A DNA stretch of 42,879 nt from an uncultured Desulfovibrio sp. (GTDB taxonomy: Bacteria > Desulfobacterota > Desulfovibrionia > Desulfovibrionales > Desulfovibrionaceae), in contig CAJOMG010000031.1 in assembly GCA_905235595.1 (NCBI GenBank), positions 1 to 42,879 on the forward strand. The letters are read 5' to 3'. A program made the position numbers and the translations under genes. The notes beneath the pieces are model-generated. The model was given only the letters and a program-made list of their open reading frames with translations. It was not told where the DNA came from and ran no database searches. Shown piece after piece: positions 1 through 8,465 of the stretch (position 1 is its first letter; every line of letters begins with the position of its first letter).

Positions 1-1126
1 GATCGTGGCAGGCCAGGCTGTAGTCAGCAGCAACTGCGTGGAAACTGTCAAGGCCCTGGCCGAACATTTGGCCGCGCCCGTGGCCTGCAGTTACCTGCAC
101 AATGACGCCTTCCCCGCAGACCATCCGCTCTGGTGCGGCCCCATAGGTTACATGGGCTCTCACGCTGCCATGCGCCTGATGGAAAAGGCTGACGTTATCT
201 TAGCCATAGGCAGCCGTCTCTCCTATTTCGGCACGCTGCCGCAAGACGGCATCAATTACTTCCCCAAGACGGCCAAAATTGTGCAGATCGACATTAACCC
301 CCTCAATCTCGCCAAGACGCACCCCATCACCGTCGGTCTGTGCGCCGACGCAGCCGATGCCTCTGCCGAATTGTACAAACAACTGCGCGAAGCCATGCCC
401 AAGAAGGACATTACCGCAGTTGCCAACAAGGTGAAGGAAGAATTGGCCATTTGGCACAAGGAGATTGACGAGATTGCCAATGAGCCTGTTATGGAAGGGC
501 GCATGCACCCCCGAAAGGCGCTCGAGGTTGTCAGCGATTTCGTGTACCAGAATGATGCTATCGTCACCACTGATATCGGCAACACTTCCTCCACTGCCAA
601 CAGTTATCTGCGCTTCCGCAATCCCAAGCGTGACATCGCCACGCTGACCTTCGGCAATACGGGCTTCGCCTATCAGGCGGCCTTGGGTGCACAGCTGGCC
701 TGCCCGGATAAGCCCGTTGTTTCCATCGCCGGTGACGGCGCATGGGGCATGAGCCTCTTCGAAGTACCCACGGCGTGCCAGTTTAACCTGCCGGTCATCG
801 CTACCGTGTACAATAACGGCGCGTGGTGCGCAGAAAAGAAAAACCAGGTGGACTTCTACAACAACCGTTTTGTTGGTGCGGACATCTGGTCCAAGTCCTA
901 TGCCAAAATCGGCGAAGCCATGGGTGCCGACGGTTACACCGTCAATACCCAGGACGACCTGAAAAATGCACTGGAAACGGCGTATAAGAACCGTCGTCCC
1001 GCTGTCATTGAGGTCATGACGGACGGTACGCGTCTTGCGCCCCCCTTCCGCCGTGACGCCTTGGCTCTGCCTACACGTTATCTGCCCAAGTACGAAAAAC
1101 TGGATAAAAAGTACTTCCCCAAATAG
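1..1126 (+). CDS. xsc: Sulfoacetaldehyde acetyltransferase, copy 1 (5' end outside window)
   Basis: Thiamine-diphosphate enzyme that converts sulfoacetaldehyde plus phosphate to acetyl phosphate and sulfite in the cytoplasm. Only the C-terminal two thirds is present; the reading frame is already open at base 2. The visible part matches the full-length copy at 12391-14130 with only about 11 amino-acid differences. It carries the SYLHND and HPLWCGP blocks, the TPP-binding segment GDGAWGM followed by YNNGAW, the Xsc-typical [11 protein letters not shown] block and the PPFRRDAL C-terminal block. These blocks separate it from acetolactate synthase, the main alternative. A hairpin follows the stop codon. 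Its promoter and operon lie to the left of the window. Confidence 0.9.
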   Translation, partial: IVAGQAVVSSNCVETVKALAEHLAAPVACSYLHNDAFPADHPLWCGPIGYMGSHAAMRLMEKADVILAIGSRLSYFGTLPQDGINYFPKTAKIVQIDINPLNLAKTHPITVGLCADAADASAELYKQLREAMPKKDITAVANKVKEELAIWHKEIDEIANEPVMEGRMHPRKALEVVSDFVYQNDAIVTTDIGNTSSTANSYLRFRNPKRDIATLTFGNTGFAYQAALGAQLACPDKPVVSIAGDGAWGMSLFEVPTACQFNLPVIATVYNNGAWCAEKKNQVDFYNNRFVGADIWSKSYAKIGEAMGADGYTVNTQDDLKNALETAYKNRRPAVIEVMTDGTRLAPPFRRDALALPTRYLPKYEKLDKKYFPK

Positions 1127-1148
1127 GTATACCATAGTATAAAGAAAA

Positions 1149-1185
1149 AAATGGCCCTGACGGCGCAAACCTGAAAGGGCCATTT
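1149..1185 (+). terminator. Hairpin downstream of xsc copy 1
   Basis: A 10-bp perfect stem (AAATGGCCCT at 1149-1158 with AGGGCCATTT at 1176-1185) lies about 20 nt after the xsc stop codon. The T-run after it is short. The hairpin after xsc copy 2 (14154-14186) has the same ATGGCCCT/AGGGCCAT core, so the 3' flank seems to have been duplicated with the gene. Confidence 0.65.
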
Positions 1186-1198
1186 CAAAGAGGAACAC

Positions 1199-1239
1199 AA
1201 AAGATTACAGTGCCCCTGAAAGCGCACTGTAATCTTTTT
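1199..1239 (+). terminator. Strong intrinsic terminator or leader attenuator before the nitroreductase gene
   Basis: A 15-bp perfect inverted repeat (AAAAGATTACAGTGC at 1199-1213, GCACTGTAATCTTTT at 1224-1238) ends in a T-run. It starts only 13 bases after the previous hairpin and ends about 20 bases before the nitroreductase ATG. It is either the second of two tandem terminators or an attenuator in a read-through transcript. Confidence 0.7.
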
Positions 1240-1257
1240 CTGCGTAAAGGAGATACC

Positions 1258-1782
1258 ATGACCCCTACTTACAGCACTTTAATTGCCGAACGCTATTCCG
1301 TTCGCAAATTCAGCGACGAACCAGTGGATCAATCTTTGGTGCAGTCCATTCTTGAAGCTGCACAACTGGCCCCAACCGCAGTGAACAAGCAACCACAGCG
1401 TATTCTTGTGCTGCGCACAGCAGCAGGCATGGAAAAACTAAAAAAAGCCACTACATACACCTTTGATGCACCAATGGCACTGATCGTCTGCTACAATGTG
1501 GATGAAGCATGGGTGCGCCCTTTTGATCGCAATAATTCAGGCACTATCGACGCTACAATTGTGGCAACACACATTATGTTGAAGGTGCATGACATTGGCC
1601 TTGGTACAACATGGGTGGGATATTTTGATCCAGCCGTATTACGCAGGGAATTTGATCTCCCCCCTGTCATTGAACCTGTAGCTGTTTTCCCCATTGGTCA
1701 TCCCGCCGTCGATGTAAAACCCTCTCCCCAGCACACCAGGAGACGTCCTTTGGAAGAAACCGTGGTATACGAGCATTTCTAA
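1258..1782 (+). CDS. Nitroreductase-family FMN-dependent oxidoreductase
   Basis: About 174 residues, the usual length of a compact nitroreductase-fold protein, a family that uses FMN and NAD(P)H to reduce nitro groups, quinones or enones. The N-terminal ERYSVRKF motif is the family's FMN-phosphate-binding signature; APTAVNKQPQ and the C-terminal GHPA-x-RRPLEE region also fit. I chose the ATG at 1258 because an AAGGAGAT ribosome site precedes it; an upstream GTG in frame at 1210 lies inside the terminator hairpin. The substrate cannot be told from sequence. Its position between xsc and a deaminase gives no firm pathway link. Confidence 0.8.
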   Translation: MTPTYSTLIAERYSVRKFSDEPVDQSLVQSILEAAQLAPTAVNKQPQRILVLRTAAGMEKLKKATTYTFDAPMALIVCYNVDEAWVRPFDRNNSGTIDATIVATHIMLKVHDIGLGTTWVGYFDPAVLRREFDLPPVIEPVAVFPIGHPAVDVKPSPQHTRRRPLEETVVYEHF

Positions 1783-1855
1783 AAACACACTGTGAAAAAG
1801 TTCGTAAAGACAGCCTGATCCATATCCATTACCTAACATACTATAAGGATTCCCC

Positions 1856-3178
1856 ATGCGCCAGTGCGACACGTTGCTGCATGCAGCTCACATCGTCACA
1901 CAGGATGCACAACGACGCATACTAGACTGTGCATCTCTGGCTATTGACAAGGGGCTTATCGTCGACATCGGCCCCACAACGGAACTCTGTGCACAATGGC
2001 AGGCAGGCACCACCCTGCATCTTGAAAACATGCTCGTGCTTCCCGGCCTCATCAATGCGCACACCCATGTGGCCATGACCCTCCTGCGTGGACTGGCCGA
2101 CGATATGCCTTTAATGGACTGGCTCAACCAGCGTATCTTCCCTGTAGAACGACATCTCACGCCTCATATCGTGCGTCTGGGCAGTCTGCTGGGTTTCGCC
2201 GAGATGTTGCGTTCAGGTATCACTGCCTGTGTGGATATGTATATCTTTGAAGCAGCCACAATGGAGGCGGCGTCTACTGCCGGCATACGCTGTCTGGGGG
2301 GAGAAGGTGTATTTGCCTTTCCCTCTGCATCGTGCCCCTCGTCGGCAGATGCATTGGACATCACCCGTGATCTGGCTGCAAAATATCGTGAGCATGACAG
2401 ATTACATATTGCTGTCATGCCCCACAGCGTGTACACCACAACACCCAAAATACTTGCAGCCTGCTATGAGCTTGCCGCAGATCTGAATCTGCCCCTGCAT
2501 ATGCATCTGGCCGAAACATCAGAAGAAACACGACTATGCCTGAAAGCACATGACCGCCGACCTGTAGGCTATTGCCAAGACCTGGGATTGCTAGATCTGC
2601 CCTGCTCCCTAGCGCATGTTGTGGATGTAACACATGATGAAATTGCCGTGCTGCAACGTCATAGCACCATGGTCGTACACAACGCATCTTCCAACATGAA
2701 GCTAGCCTCAGGCATTTCACCGGTACCTGATATGCTGGAACATGGCATCCCCGTAGCGCTCGGTACGGACGGCGCAGCGAGTAATAACCGTTTAAGTATC
2801 TTCACCGAAATGCGCAGAGCAGCCCTGCTGCACAAGCTTCACACAGCAAACCCCACCTGTCTGAACGCCCAAAAAACTCTCGATATGGCTACACTTGCAG
2901 GTGCAGCGGTTTTTGGCGACAAGCGACTGGGGTCACTGGAGCGCGGGAAAGCTGCCGACTGCATAGCTCTGGACCTGACAGAACCCAATATGCAGCCCTT
3001 GTATAATGAAACCTCGCAGCTTGTATACACGGCTACTGGCATGGAAAACCGCATGACCATGGTAAGTGGTGAAGTACTGTACCAGAACGGACGTTTTACA
3101 CGCTTTGACTATCCTGCCTTGTGTGAAGAAGTAGGTGCATTACGCGCCTTTGTGCTGCGCACTGCGGGAATAGAGTAA
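1856..3178 (+). CDS. mtaD: Amidohydrolase, 5-methylthioadenosine/S-adenosylhomocysteine deaminase-like
   Basis: 440 residues, normal for the ATZ/TRZ-MtaD branch of the amidohydrolase superfamily, which hydrolytically deaminates MTA, SAH or related adenosine compounds using a divalent metal. Visible metal ligands are the NAHTH motif (His69, His71), the HMHLAE motif, a later AHVVD histidine and the GTDGAASNN aspartate. The flanking beta-sandwich sequence begins near residue 5 and resumes at the C-terminus (GSLERGKAADC). An AAGGA site precedes the ATG. It is convergent with the HPt gene, with only 17 bases between stop codons. Substrate assignment within the family is by similarity only. Confidence 0.8.
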   Translation: MRQCDTLLHAAHIVTQDAQRRILDCASLAIDKGLIVDIGPTTELCAQWQAGTTLHLENMLVLPGLINAHTHVAMTLLRGLADDMPLMDWLNQRIFPVERHLTPHIVRLGSLLGFAEMLRSGITACVDMYIFEAATMEAASTAGIRCLGGEGVFAFPSASCPSSADALDITRDLAAKYREHDRLHIAVMPHSVYTTTPKILAACYELAADLNLPLHMHLAETSEETRLCLKAHDRRPVGYCQDLGLLDLPCSLAHVVDVTHDEIAVLQRHSTMVVHNASSNMKLASGISPVPDMLEHGIPVALGTDGAASNNRLSIFTEMRRAALLHKLHTANPTCLNAQKTLDMATLAGAAVFGDKRLGSLERGKAADCIALDLTEPNMQPLYNETSQLVYTATGMENRMTMVSGEVLYQNGRFTRFDYPALCEEVGALRAFVLRTAGIE

Positions 3179-3195
3179 CCTGCAAGCGCCTCTTC

Positions 3196-3534
3196 CTATT
3201 GGGATAAAAATGCATGCATGCTTACTAAGGTATCTGTATGGGCTGTGGAAAAATGCCCCAAGGCCCGGGCCGTATCAGCCCCGGCCTTGATAGCCATTTC
3301 CAGTTCCAGAGCAGCTGCAGTCAAGGCCTTAGCTCCCAATGCAGATGATGCTTCCCTAATGGCATGAACATAGGCACGGGCCTCTTCTGCTTGGCCACTC
3401 TTCAATGCCTGCTGTACCCGTTCAGCCGTATCCCTTTCACGCAGGATAAAATCGTGCAACTGAGCACTATACGCAGCGCGCTGATACGTGCCAGAGGCTA
3501 ACGCTCCCTTCCAATCAAGCACTTCCTCGTTCAT
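3196..3534 (-). CDS. Stand-alone HPt (histidine phosphotransfer) domain protein
   Basis: 112 residues from the ATG at 3534; a longer start at 3594 is possible but lacks a good ribosome site, whereas AAGGG precedes 3534. The sequence follows the HPt four-helix pattern: an N-terminal helix, then the helix carrying the phospho-acceptor histidine in VHAIREASSALGAKAL, then a Leu/Ala-rich helix. Such proteins relay phosphate between hybrid histidine kinases and response regulators. No kinase or regulator lies in the window, so its partner is unknown. Confidence 0.65.
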   Translation of the reverse strand: MNEEVLDWKGALASGTYQRAAYSAQLHDFILRERDTAERVQQALKSGQAEEARAYVHAIREASSALGAKALTAAALELEMAIKAGADTARALGHFSTAHTDTLVSMHAFLSQ

Positions 3535-3895
3535 GGCACCCTTCTTAACAGTTTCATTGTTCCCAATGGTACAGCCTCCCCAACGGCCTGCCACATGGGC
3601 CTCTTCAGATACTGCCAGTAAGTGGCTAGCATGACAATAGCTTTCCTTCCCTACAGAAGGCTCCTGTGTTGAAAAATATTCATTAAATTTAGTTTGTTAC
3701 TATTTATTACGCCTAAAATTTTCTCACAGCATCTTTGGCAGTAGAATAAAAAATAAAACTACCGCCACGCCACTTAATCAAAAACGTGGCCGTGGCGGTA
3801 TTGGAGTGCTCCTAGTGTTGCGCTTACAAAATAGTATTTGTAACTTTATAATATTATGTCTAGTTGTTAAACGCGAAATATAGAAGAGGAGGAGC
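3535..3895. other. Intergenic region between HPt gene and the acyl-CoA synthetase operon
   Basis: 361 bases without a convincing gene. It holds the 5' flank of the HPt gene on the right side of that gene and the terminator of the minus-strand operon (3740-3800). The AT-rich stretch at about 3665-3725 may contain the HPt promoter, but I see no clear -35/-10 pair. Confidence 0.6.
3740..3800 (-). terminator. Terminator of the tct1-sauS-sucCD-like operon
   Basis: TACCGCCACG (3760-3769) pairs with CGTGGCGGTA (3791-3800), and an inner CCAC/GTGG extends the stem. Read on the minus strand, a run of T-rich sequence (AGTTTTATTTTTT) follows, as expected for Rho-independent termination about 100 nt after the operon's last stop codon. 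Confidence 0.75.
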
Positions 3896-4777
3896 CTAAT
3901 CCAAAAGCTCGTGAAGCAATTTGCCCACCTCACTGGGACGGGAAGCCACGCAGGCACCAGCCTTGCGCAGTGCTGCCGCTTTACCTTTTACCGTGCCATG
4001 CCCTCCACTGGCTATAGCGCCGGCATGCCCCATGCGTTTGCCTTCAGGGGCAGTACGCCCCCCCATAAAGACGACTAAAGGCTTAGTAAATACTTTGTCC
4101 TCTACAGCTTCTGCAACTTCTTCCTCCATGCTTCCCCCGAGTTCACCAATGACAACCAATGCATGCGTTTCAGGGTCAGCCTGATACAGAGGAAGAAGTT
4201 CGGCAAAACGTGTTCCGGGCACGGGATCTCCGCCAACACCGGTAAGTGTGGTGACCCCAAAACCACCCTTGACTATTTCGGCAGTCACCTCATTGGTCAG
4301 TGAACCACTCCGGGTCATGACACCCACATGCCCCTTCTTGTAAACGCTTTTAATCCAGTAGGGGATAATGCCGAGCAGGGCTTCATCAACGGAAATAATA
4401 CCTGTTGTGTTGCCACCGACAACCATTGCCCCACAAGAAAGAGCGGCCTTACGAATCTGTATGGTCTCATGCAAAGGAATACCGTCTGCTGTGGCACATA
4501 TTTTCTTGATGCCAGCGTCCAGAGCCTCAAAGATCGCATCTTTGACAAAACGCGGTGGAACAAAAAGCATTGCCACATCGGCGGGATGATCCTTCATACC
4601 ACGTCGCACGCTGTGATAGACCGGGACGTCACCAACTTTCTGTCCTTCTTTACCTGGAGTTACTCCATATACAACCTGGGTACCCATCTCGACCATACGC
4701 TGCGTCCAGTACGAGCCTTCCTTACCAGTCACTCCCTGGACTTCAATTTTACTATTTTTATTGACAAAAATACTCAT
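3896..4777 (-). CDS. Succinyl-CoA synthetase alpha-like subunit, probable acyl (sulfoacetate?)-CoA ligase
   Basis: 293 residues, full length for a SucD-type alpha subunit of an ADP-forming acyl-CoA synthetase. It has the N-terminal CoA-binding Rossmann region (QGVTGKEGSYWTQRM), GGNTTGI in place of the usual GNxPGI, RSGSLTNE, GGDPVPGT, and the phospho-histidine in MGHAGAI (His251). The TAATG overlap with the beta subunit gene shows translational coupling. Position after a sauS-like gene and TTT transporter suggests the ligase activates an imported acid for reduction. By analogy with the SauCD ligase that I recall from Bilophila, sulfoacetate is the leading substrate; succinate or another acid is not excluded. 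Confidence 0.85.
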   Translation of the reverse strand: MSIFVNKNSKIEVQGVTGKEGSYWTQRMVEMGTQVVYGVTPGKEGQKVGDVPVYHSVRRGMKDHPADVAMLFVPPRFVKDAIFEALDAGIKKICATADGIPLHETIQIRKAALSCGAMVVGGNTTGIISVDEALLGIIPYWIKSVYKKGHVGVMTRSGSLTNEVTAEIVKGGFGVTTLTGVGGDPVPGTRFAELLPLYQADPETHALVVIGELGGSMEEEVAEAVEDKVFTKPLVVFMGGRTAPEGKRMGHAGAIASGGHGTVKGKAAALRKAGACVASRPSEVGKLLHELLD

Positions 4778-5898
4778 TATGCCCTCCCCGCCGCCAGGTC
4801 CACGGCTTTACGAACAGCCTCCTCAGTATCAAACAAATTAGTGAGACCGGCTTTCTGCAATGTGGTAAATGCTTCGTCCTCGTTAGTTCCACGGATACGC
4901 AGAACTACAGGCACATCGGGATGCAGTCTGTTAATAGCCTCAACTATACCTTCGGCCATGACGTCAGCCCTGGCAATAGTGCCAAACGTCACAACAAGAA
5001 TAACCTTGCAGGGTGTCTCCAAGCACAGTTCCATGGCACGTACAGCACGGGTATAATTCGCACCGCCAAAATCCACATAGGTGGCAACGCTGCCCCCAGC
5101 ATCGTGGATAAGGTCGTACACTGTGGTTGTTAGTCCTGAACCTGCACACAATAACGCGATATCTCCGTCAAAGCGCAGATAGGGGATACCTTCTTGAGCG
5201 GCTTCAAATTCAACATCCGATTCGAAATAATCGCGGCTAAGAGGGTATGCTGGCTGGCGGAAAAGAGAATTGTCATCAATAATAAGCTTACCGTCACCTG
5301 CCACTGCTTTCCCGTCTTTAGTAATAAATAAGGGATTGATTTCTGCAAGCTGTGCATCACGAGAACGAAAAACCTTGTAAAGAGAACGTACAACGGCACC
5401 AACCTGCTTGGCCACATCCCCGGACAAACCCATGCCATATACGAGATTGTTCACATGATAGCCACCAAGCCCTTCGGCCATATCCACCTTGACGCGAACA
5501 ATTTTTTCCGGCGCAGTTGCCGCCAACTGTTCTATCTCAACGCCGCCTTCTGCACACCCCATGATCAAGGCCATGCCCGAAGGAGGATCCACAGTGACGG
5601 AAAGATAAATTTCACGGTCAATATTCACTGCTTCTTCGACAAGCAACATACGTACGTTATGTGGCGATGCAAATAATTCTTCAGCTTCTTTTTTGGCTTG
5701 AGCCGCATCTTTTACCACACGTATCAACCCAGCTTTACCACGCCCGCCATGTAAAACCTGAGATTTAAGTACGCAAGGAAATCCCGTTTCAGCGAAAGCA
5801 GCATCCAACTCATCAAGAGAACGCACAAGTACCCCTTTGGGAGTAGTCATACCGCACTCCCGAAAGGCATCCTTGGCCTGATATTCAAAAAGATTCAT
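4777..5898 (-). CDS. Succinyl-CoA synthetase beta-like subunit (ATP-grasp), probable acyl-CoA ligase
   Basis: 373 residues, the size of SucC. The ATP-grasp N-terminus is clear: MNLFEYQAK, KSQVLHGGRGKAG and the AEINPLF metal site near residues 185-190. The C-terminal flavodoxin-like domain that contacts the alpha subunit and the acid is divergent: residues 303-312 read VTFGTIARAD where succinyl-CoA synthetases have a FGGI-x-R-C-D loop, and the NGAG motif is AGSG. This loop lies in the acid-binding region in characterised synthetases, so a different acid is plausible. A GAGGAG ribosome site precedes the ATG. The start of the alpha gene overlaps its stop codon by one base. Confidence 0.85.
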   Translation of the reverse strand: MNLFEYQAKDAFRECGMTTPKGVLVRSLDELDAAFAETGFPCVLKSQVLHGGRGKAGLIRVVKDAAQAKKEAEELFASPHNVRMLLVEEAVNIDREIYLSVTVDPPSGMALIMGCAEGGVEIEQLAATAPEKIVRVKVDMAEGLGGYHVNNLVYGMGLSGDVAKQVGAVVRSLYKVFRSRDAQLAEINPLFITKDGKAVAGDGKLIIDDNSLFRQPAYPLSRDYFESDVEFEAAQEGIPYLRFDGDIALLCAGSGLTTTVYDLIHDAGGSVATYVDFGGANYTRAVRAMELCLETPCKVILVVTFGTIARADVMAEGIVEAINRLHPDVPVVLRIRGTNEDEAFTTLQKAGLTNLFDTEEAVRKAVDLAAGRA

Positions 5899-5943
5899 AA
5901 CTTCTCCTCAAGGGCAAAAAAACCTACAATATGCATACCAACA

Positions 5944-7344
5944 TCATTTTCCGTACTTTTTCCAAAATGCGCCCCACATTTCCTCATCCGAGAAACTCCA
6001 CGGCTCAACGGGTTCGTTGACCCAGGTCACATTTATAAAATGCTTCCAGTGTACATTTTCTGTGGTTACATTGCCGCCCCAGGTGCCGCACCCCAATGTG
6101 GCTGTGGACGGCATGCGGTTGAAGGGATGCCCGCCATTACCTGCACTCATCGGTTGGCGCACAGTCACACGTGATGTCTTCATGTGCGTTCCGAGGTATT
6201 CAATATATTCACGTTTAAATGTGTGAATGCCGCAGGAATGACCTCGTCCCACGCGACTTGTGAGCTCACAAAGAATGCGGTAGGCATCCTTGAAATCTTG
6301 AGCCTTGTACACCGTGAGCACAGGAGAAATTTTTTCATCATGGAACTTATCTTCTCTGATGGGTTCACGGCCTTCCACCAGCAGGATGTCCGTGCCCGCA
6401 GGTACACCGATACCCGCACCGTCAGCAATAACTTGTGCAGACTTGGCAATAATGTCCATATTGAGAGCCAGTTTACCCTTCGCATTGACCTTCCACATAT
6501 GGGCTTGCAGCGTGTCCCTGTCTCTGCCTTCAACAAGATAGCAGTGTCTGGCCTGCATCTCCTTCATAAAAGTATCGTAGACATCAGCAACTATGATAAC
6601 AGCGTTCTCAGAAGAGCAGGAAGTGGCATAATCAAAAAGTTTGCTTGCACATATTTTCTCGGCGGCGTCGGCGACATCGGCATCCTCCGCCACAATGGCA
6701 ACGGCATTACCCTGGCCAACACCGTAGGCCGGAGTACCGCTGGAATAGGCAGCACGAACTACAGCCCCACTCCCCGTTGCAACCACGAGGTCAGCAGCAT
6801 GCATGAGTTCAGTAATTGCAATTGCTTCACGGCTACCATCCTCTAAAATCTGGATGAGGTCCTCTGGTGCACCTACTTTTTTCAATCCTTCACGCATCAT
6901 CCTGACAGCCTCAGCCGTGCACTGACGTGCGCGTGAACTTGCCTTGAAAATAACTGCGTTGCGTCCCTTGAGAATGCCAACAGCCTTGCCACCGCAGGTG
7001 GACGTAGGATTAGTAGCCGGAAGAATGGCACAAATTACTCCTACGGGCTTGGCGTACTTGGAGATGCCATTTGCCTCATCGCGTTCGATTAACCCGACGG
7101 TCACAGCATTTTTTACATCATGCAGCACTCCGCCCACTTTACGCTTATGCTTAACTATCTTGCTCTGCTCATTTCCATAACCGGTTTCTTCCACAGCCAT
7201 ACGAGCAAGTTTTGCTATATTATCATCACGGTACACTTCCCAACCTACAGCCAGACAGACTTCATCAATCTGTTCCTGTGTGTATTCAGCAATAGCTTCC
7301 TGCGCCTTGCGAGCCAACTCCATCTGCTCTGCCACAGTTTTCAT
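5944..7344 (-). CDS. sauS: CoA-acylating aldehyde dehydrogenase, sulfoacetaldehyde dehydrogenase (SauS) type
   Basis: 466 residues, the usual length for CoA-acylating aldehyde dehydrogenases, which interconvert acyl-CoA and aldehyde using NAD(P)H. The nucleophile is Cys243 in YATSCSSENAV; the ATNPTST block near residue 110 and VVATGSGAVV near 187 are NAD-binding segments. The C-terminus (PSTATLGCGTWGGN) is family-typical. In the proposed pathway it reduces sulfoacetyl-CoA to sulfoacetaldehyde for Xsc. It lies 45 bp upstream of the ligase genes and 40 bp after a terminator-like hairpin that separates it from tctC. EutE or succinate-semialdehyde activity is the alternative; context favours SauS. 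Confidence 0.8.
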   Translation of the reverse strand: MKTVAEQMELARKAQEAIAEYTQEQIDEVCLAVGWEVYRDDNIAKLARMAVEETGYGNEQSKIVKHKRKVGGVLHDVKNAVTVGLIERDEANGISKYAKPVGVICAILPATNPTSTCGGKAVGILKGRNAVIFKASSRARQCTAEAVRMMREGLKKVGAPEDLIQILEDGSREAIAITELMHAADLVVATGSGAVVRAAYSSGTPAYGVGQGNAVAIVAEDADVADAAEKICASKLFDYATSCSSENAVIIVADVYDTFMKEMQARHCYLVEGRDRDTLQAHMWKVNAKGKLALNMDIIAKSAQVIADGAGIGVPAGTDILLVEGREPIREDKFHDEKISPVLTVYKAQDFKDAYRILCELTSRVGRGHSCGIHTFKREYIEYLGTHMKTSRVTVRQPMSAGNGGHPFNRMPSTATLGCGTWGGNVTTENVHWKHFINVTWVNEPVEPWSFSDEEMWGAFWKKYGK

Positions 7345-7377
7345 AATTTTCCGTCTCTCCTCAGATTGTACATCTCA

Positions 7378-7412
7378 AAAAAACTGTCTCTGCCCGTTCC
7401 CGGGCAGAGACA
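7378..7412 (-). terminator. Intra-operon terminator-like hairpin after tctC1
   Basis: A 12-bp perfect stem (TGTCTCTGCCCG at 7385-7396, CGGGCAGAGACA at 7401-7412) with a four-base loop is followed on the minus strand by a run of seven Ts. It lies just after the tctC1 stop codon and before sauS, so it should reduce downstream transcription or protect the 3' end of the tctABC message. Confidence 0.75.
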
Positions 7413-7430
7413 TCACACACGTAACGCAAG

Positions 7431-8414
7431 CTACTTTTTCTTTTCTATATCCTTAAAAAGTTCCTGAAGCTTGGCCTGCTTTTCCTTAAACATGACCTGC
7501 ACCTTGGCGCGGTCAAGAATCAGCATGGGGCTGTAACTATCCTTCATCCGCTTAAGCACTTCAGGATCATTGAACATCTTGACAGTAAGGTTAGCTGCTT
7601 TTTCGACGATTGCCTTGTCCACGCCCTTAGGCATAGCATAGCCTCTGAAATTTACGCTAGAGTCATCCACGCCCTTGTATCCCAGTTCCTGAAAAGTAGG
7701 CACGCTGGGCAAAAATTCATGGCGCTTTACATCCGCAATAGCCAGAATGTTCAGACGATCCTGTGCACGTCCGGCGTCAGAAAGATTGTTAAAGCCGGCC
7801 ATCACCTTCCCGCTCAGCACACTCTGCATGGCATCAGTACCGCCCTTTTCAGGAATGTAGGTACACTTGATGCCGGCATCCTTCTGCAGTTGCAGGGTAG
7901 CGATATGATGCCCCACATAAAGTCCAGCGCCATTGATGGTCAGCTTGCCGGGATTCTCTTTTGCAAACTTGACCAGATCGTCAACTGTCTTTAGGGGGCT
8001 ATCCTTGGCAACTACAAGCACGGCCGGATCAGATCCCCAGTTGGCCAGTGGCTCAAAGGTGTCTATGCTGTACTTGGTGTTGTAAATAATAGATTGGGCA
8101 ATGAAATGGGGCATATTATAGGCAGTGATGGTGAGTCCGTCACGGCTGCCCCGCTCCATCATCCAGTTCCACCCGGTTTGGCCGCCCGCACCGGGCTTAT
8201 TCAGCACCACAAAGGGCTGACCAAAATAGTCTTTTTGCTGCGCGACCATGCATGATATACGTGCCTGCAGGTCAGTAGCACCGCCTGGTGTGTAGGCAAC
8301 CACAAGACTGACCGGTCCCGAGGGATAGTTTGCTGCCGTCTCGGCCGCATGAGCTAACGCACCGATCAGGGTAATGGCACACATGCAGCATAGGGAAAGA
8401 AAGGCTTTCTTCAT
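7431..8414 (-). CDS. tctC: TTT system 1 periplasmic solute-binding protein (TctC/Bug family)
   Basis: 327 residues. A signal peptide is evident (MKKAFLSLCCMCAITL, then cleavage probably after AHA near residue 23). The mature part begins with the Bug-family pattern PSGPVSLVVAYTPGGATD, followed by VLNKPGAGG, both of which line the carboxylate-binding site. It captures an anionic substrate in the periplasm for TctAB. Gene order tctA-tctB-tctC-sauS-ligase suggests the substrate is the acid activated by the ligase, for which sulfoacetate is the best guess. An AAGGAG site lies 8 bases before the ATG. Confidence 0.9.
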   Translation of the reverse strand: MKKAFLSLCCMCAITLIGALAHAAETAANYPSGPVSLVVAYTPGGATDLQARISCMVAQQKDYFGQPFVVLNKPGAGGQTGWNWMMERGSRDGLTITAYNMPHFIAQSIIYNTKYSIDTFEPLANWGSDPAVLVVAKDSPLKTVDDLVKFAKENPGKLTINGAGLYVGHHIATLQLQKDAGIKCTYIPEKGGTDAMQSVLSGKVMAGFNNLSDAGRAQDRLNILAIADVKRHEFLPSVPTFQELGYKGVDDSSVNFRGYAMPKGVDKAIVEKAANLTVKMFNDPEVLKRMKDSYSPMLILDRAKVQVMFKEKQAKLQELFKDIEKKK

Positions 8415-8465
8415 GTCTATGACTCCTTGAATAAATAGTTTGTTACAAATGTTGAAATCTCCACA

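Noticed and set aside
200-1198. Long minus-strand open frame (332 codons) opposite xsc1
   Set aside because: It is antisense to a strongly conserved xsc coding region, its product resembles no family, and it overlaps the terminator.
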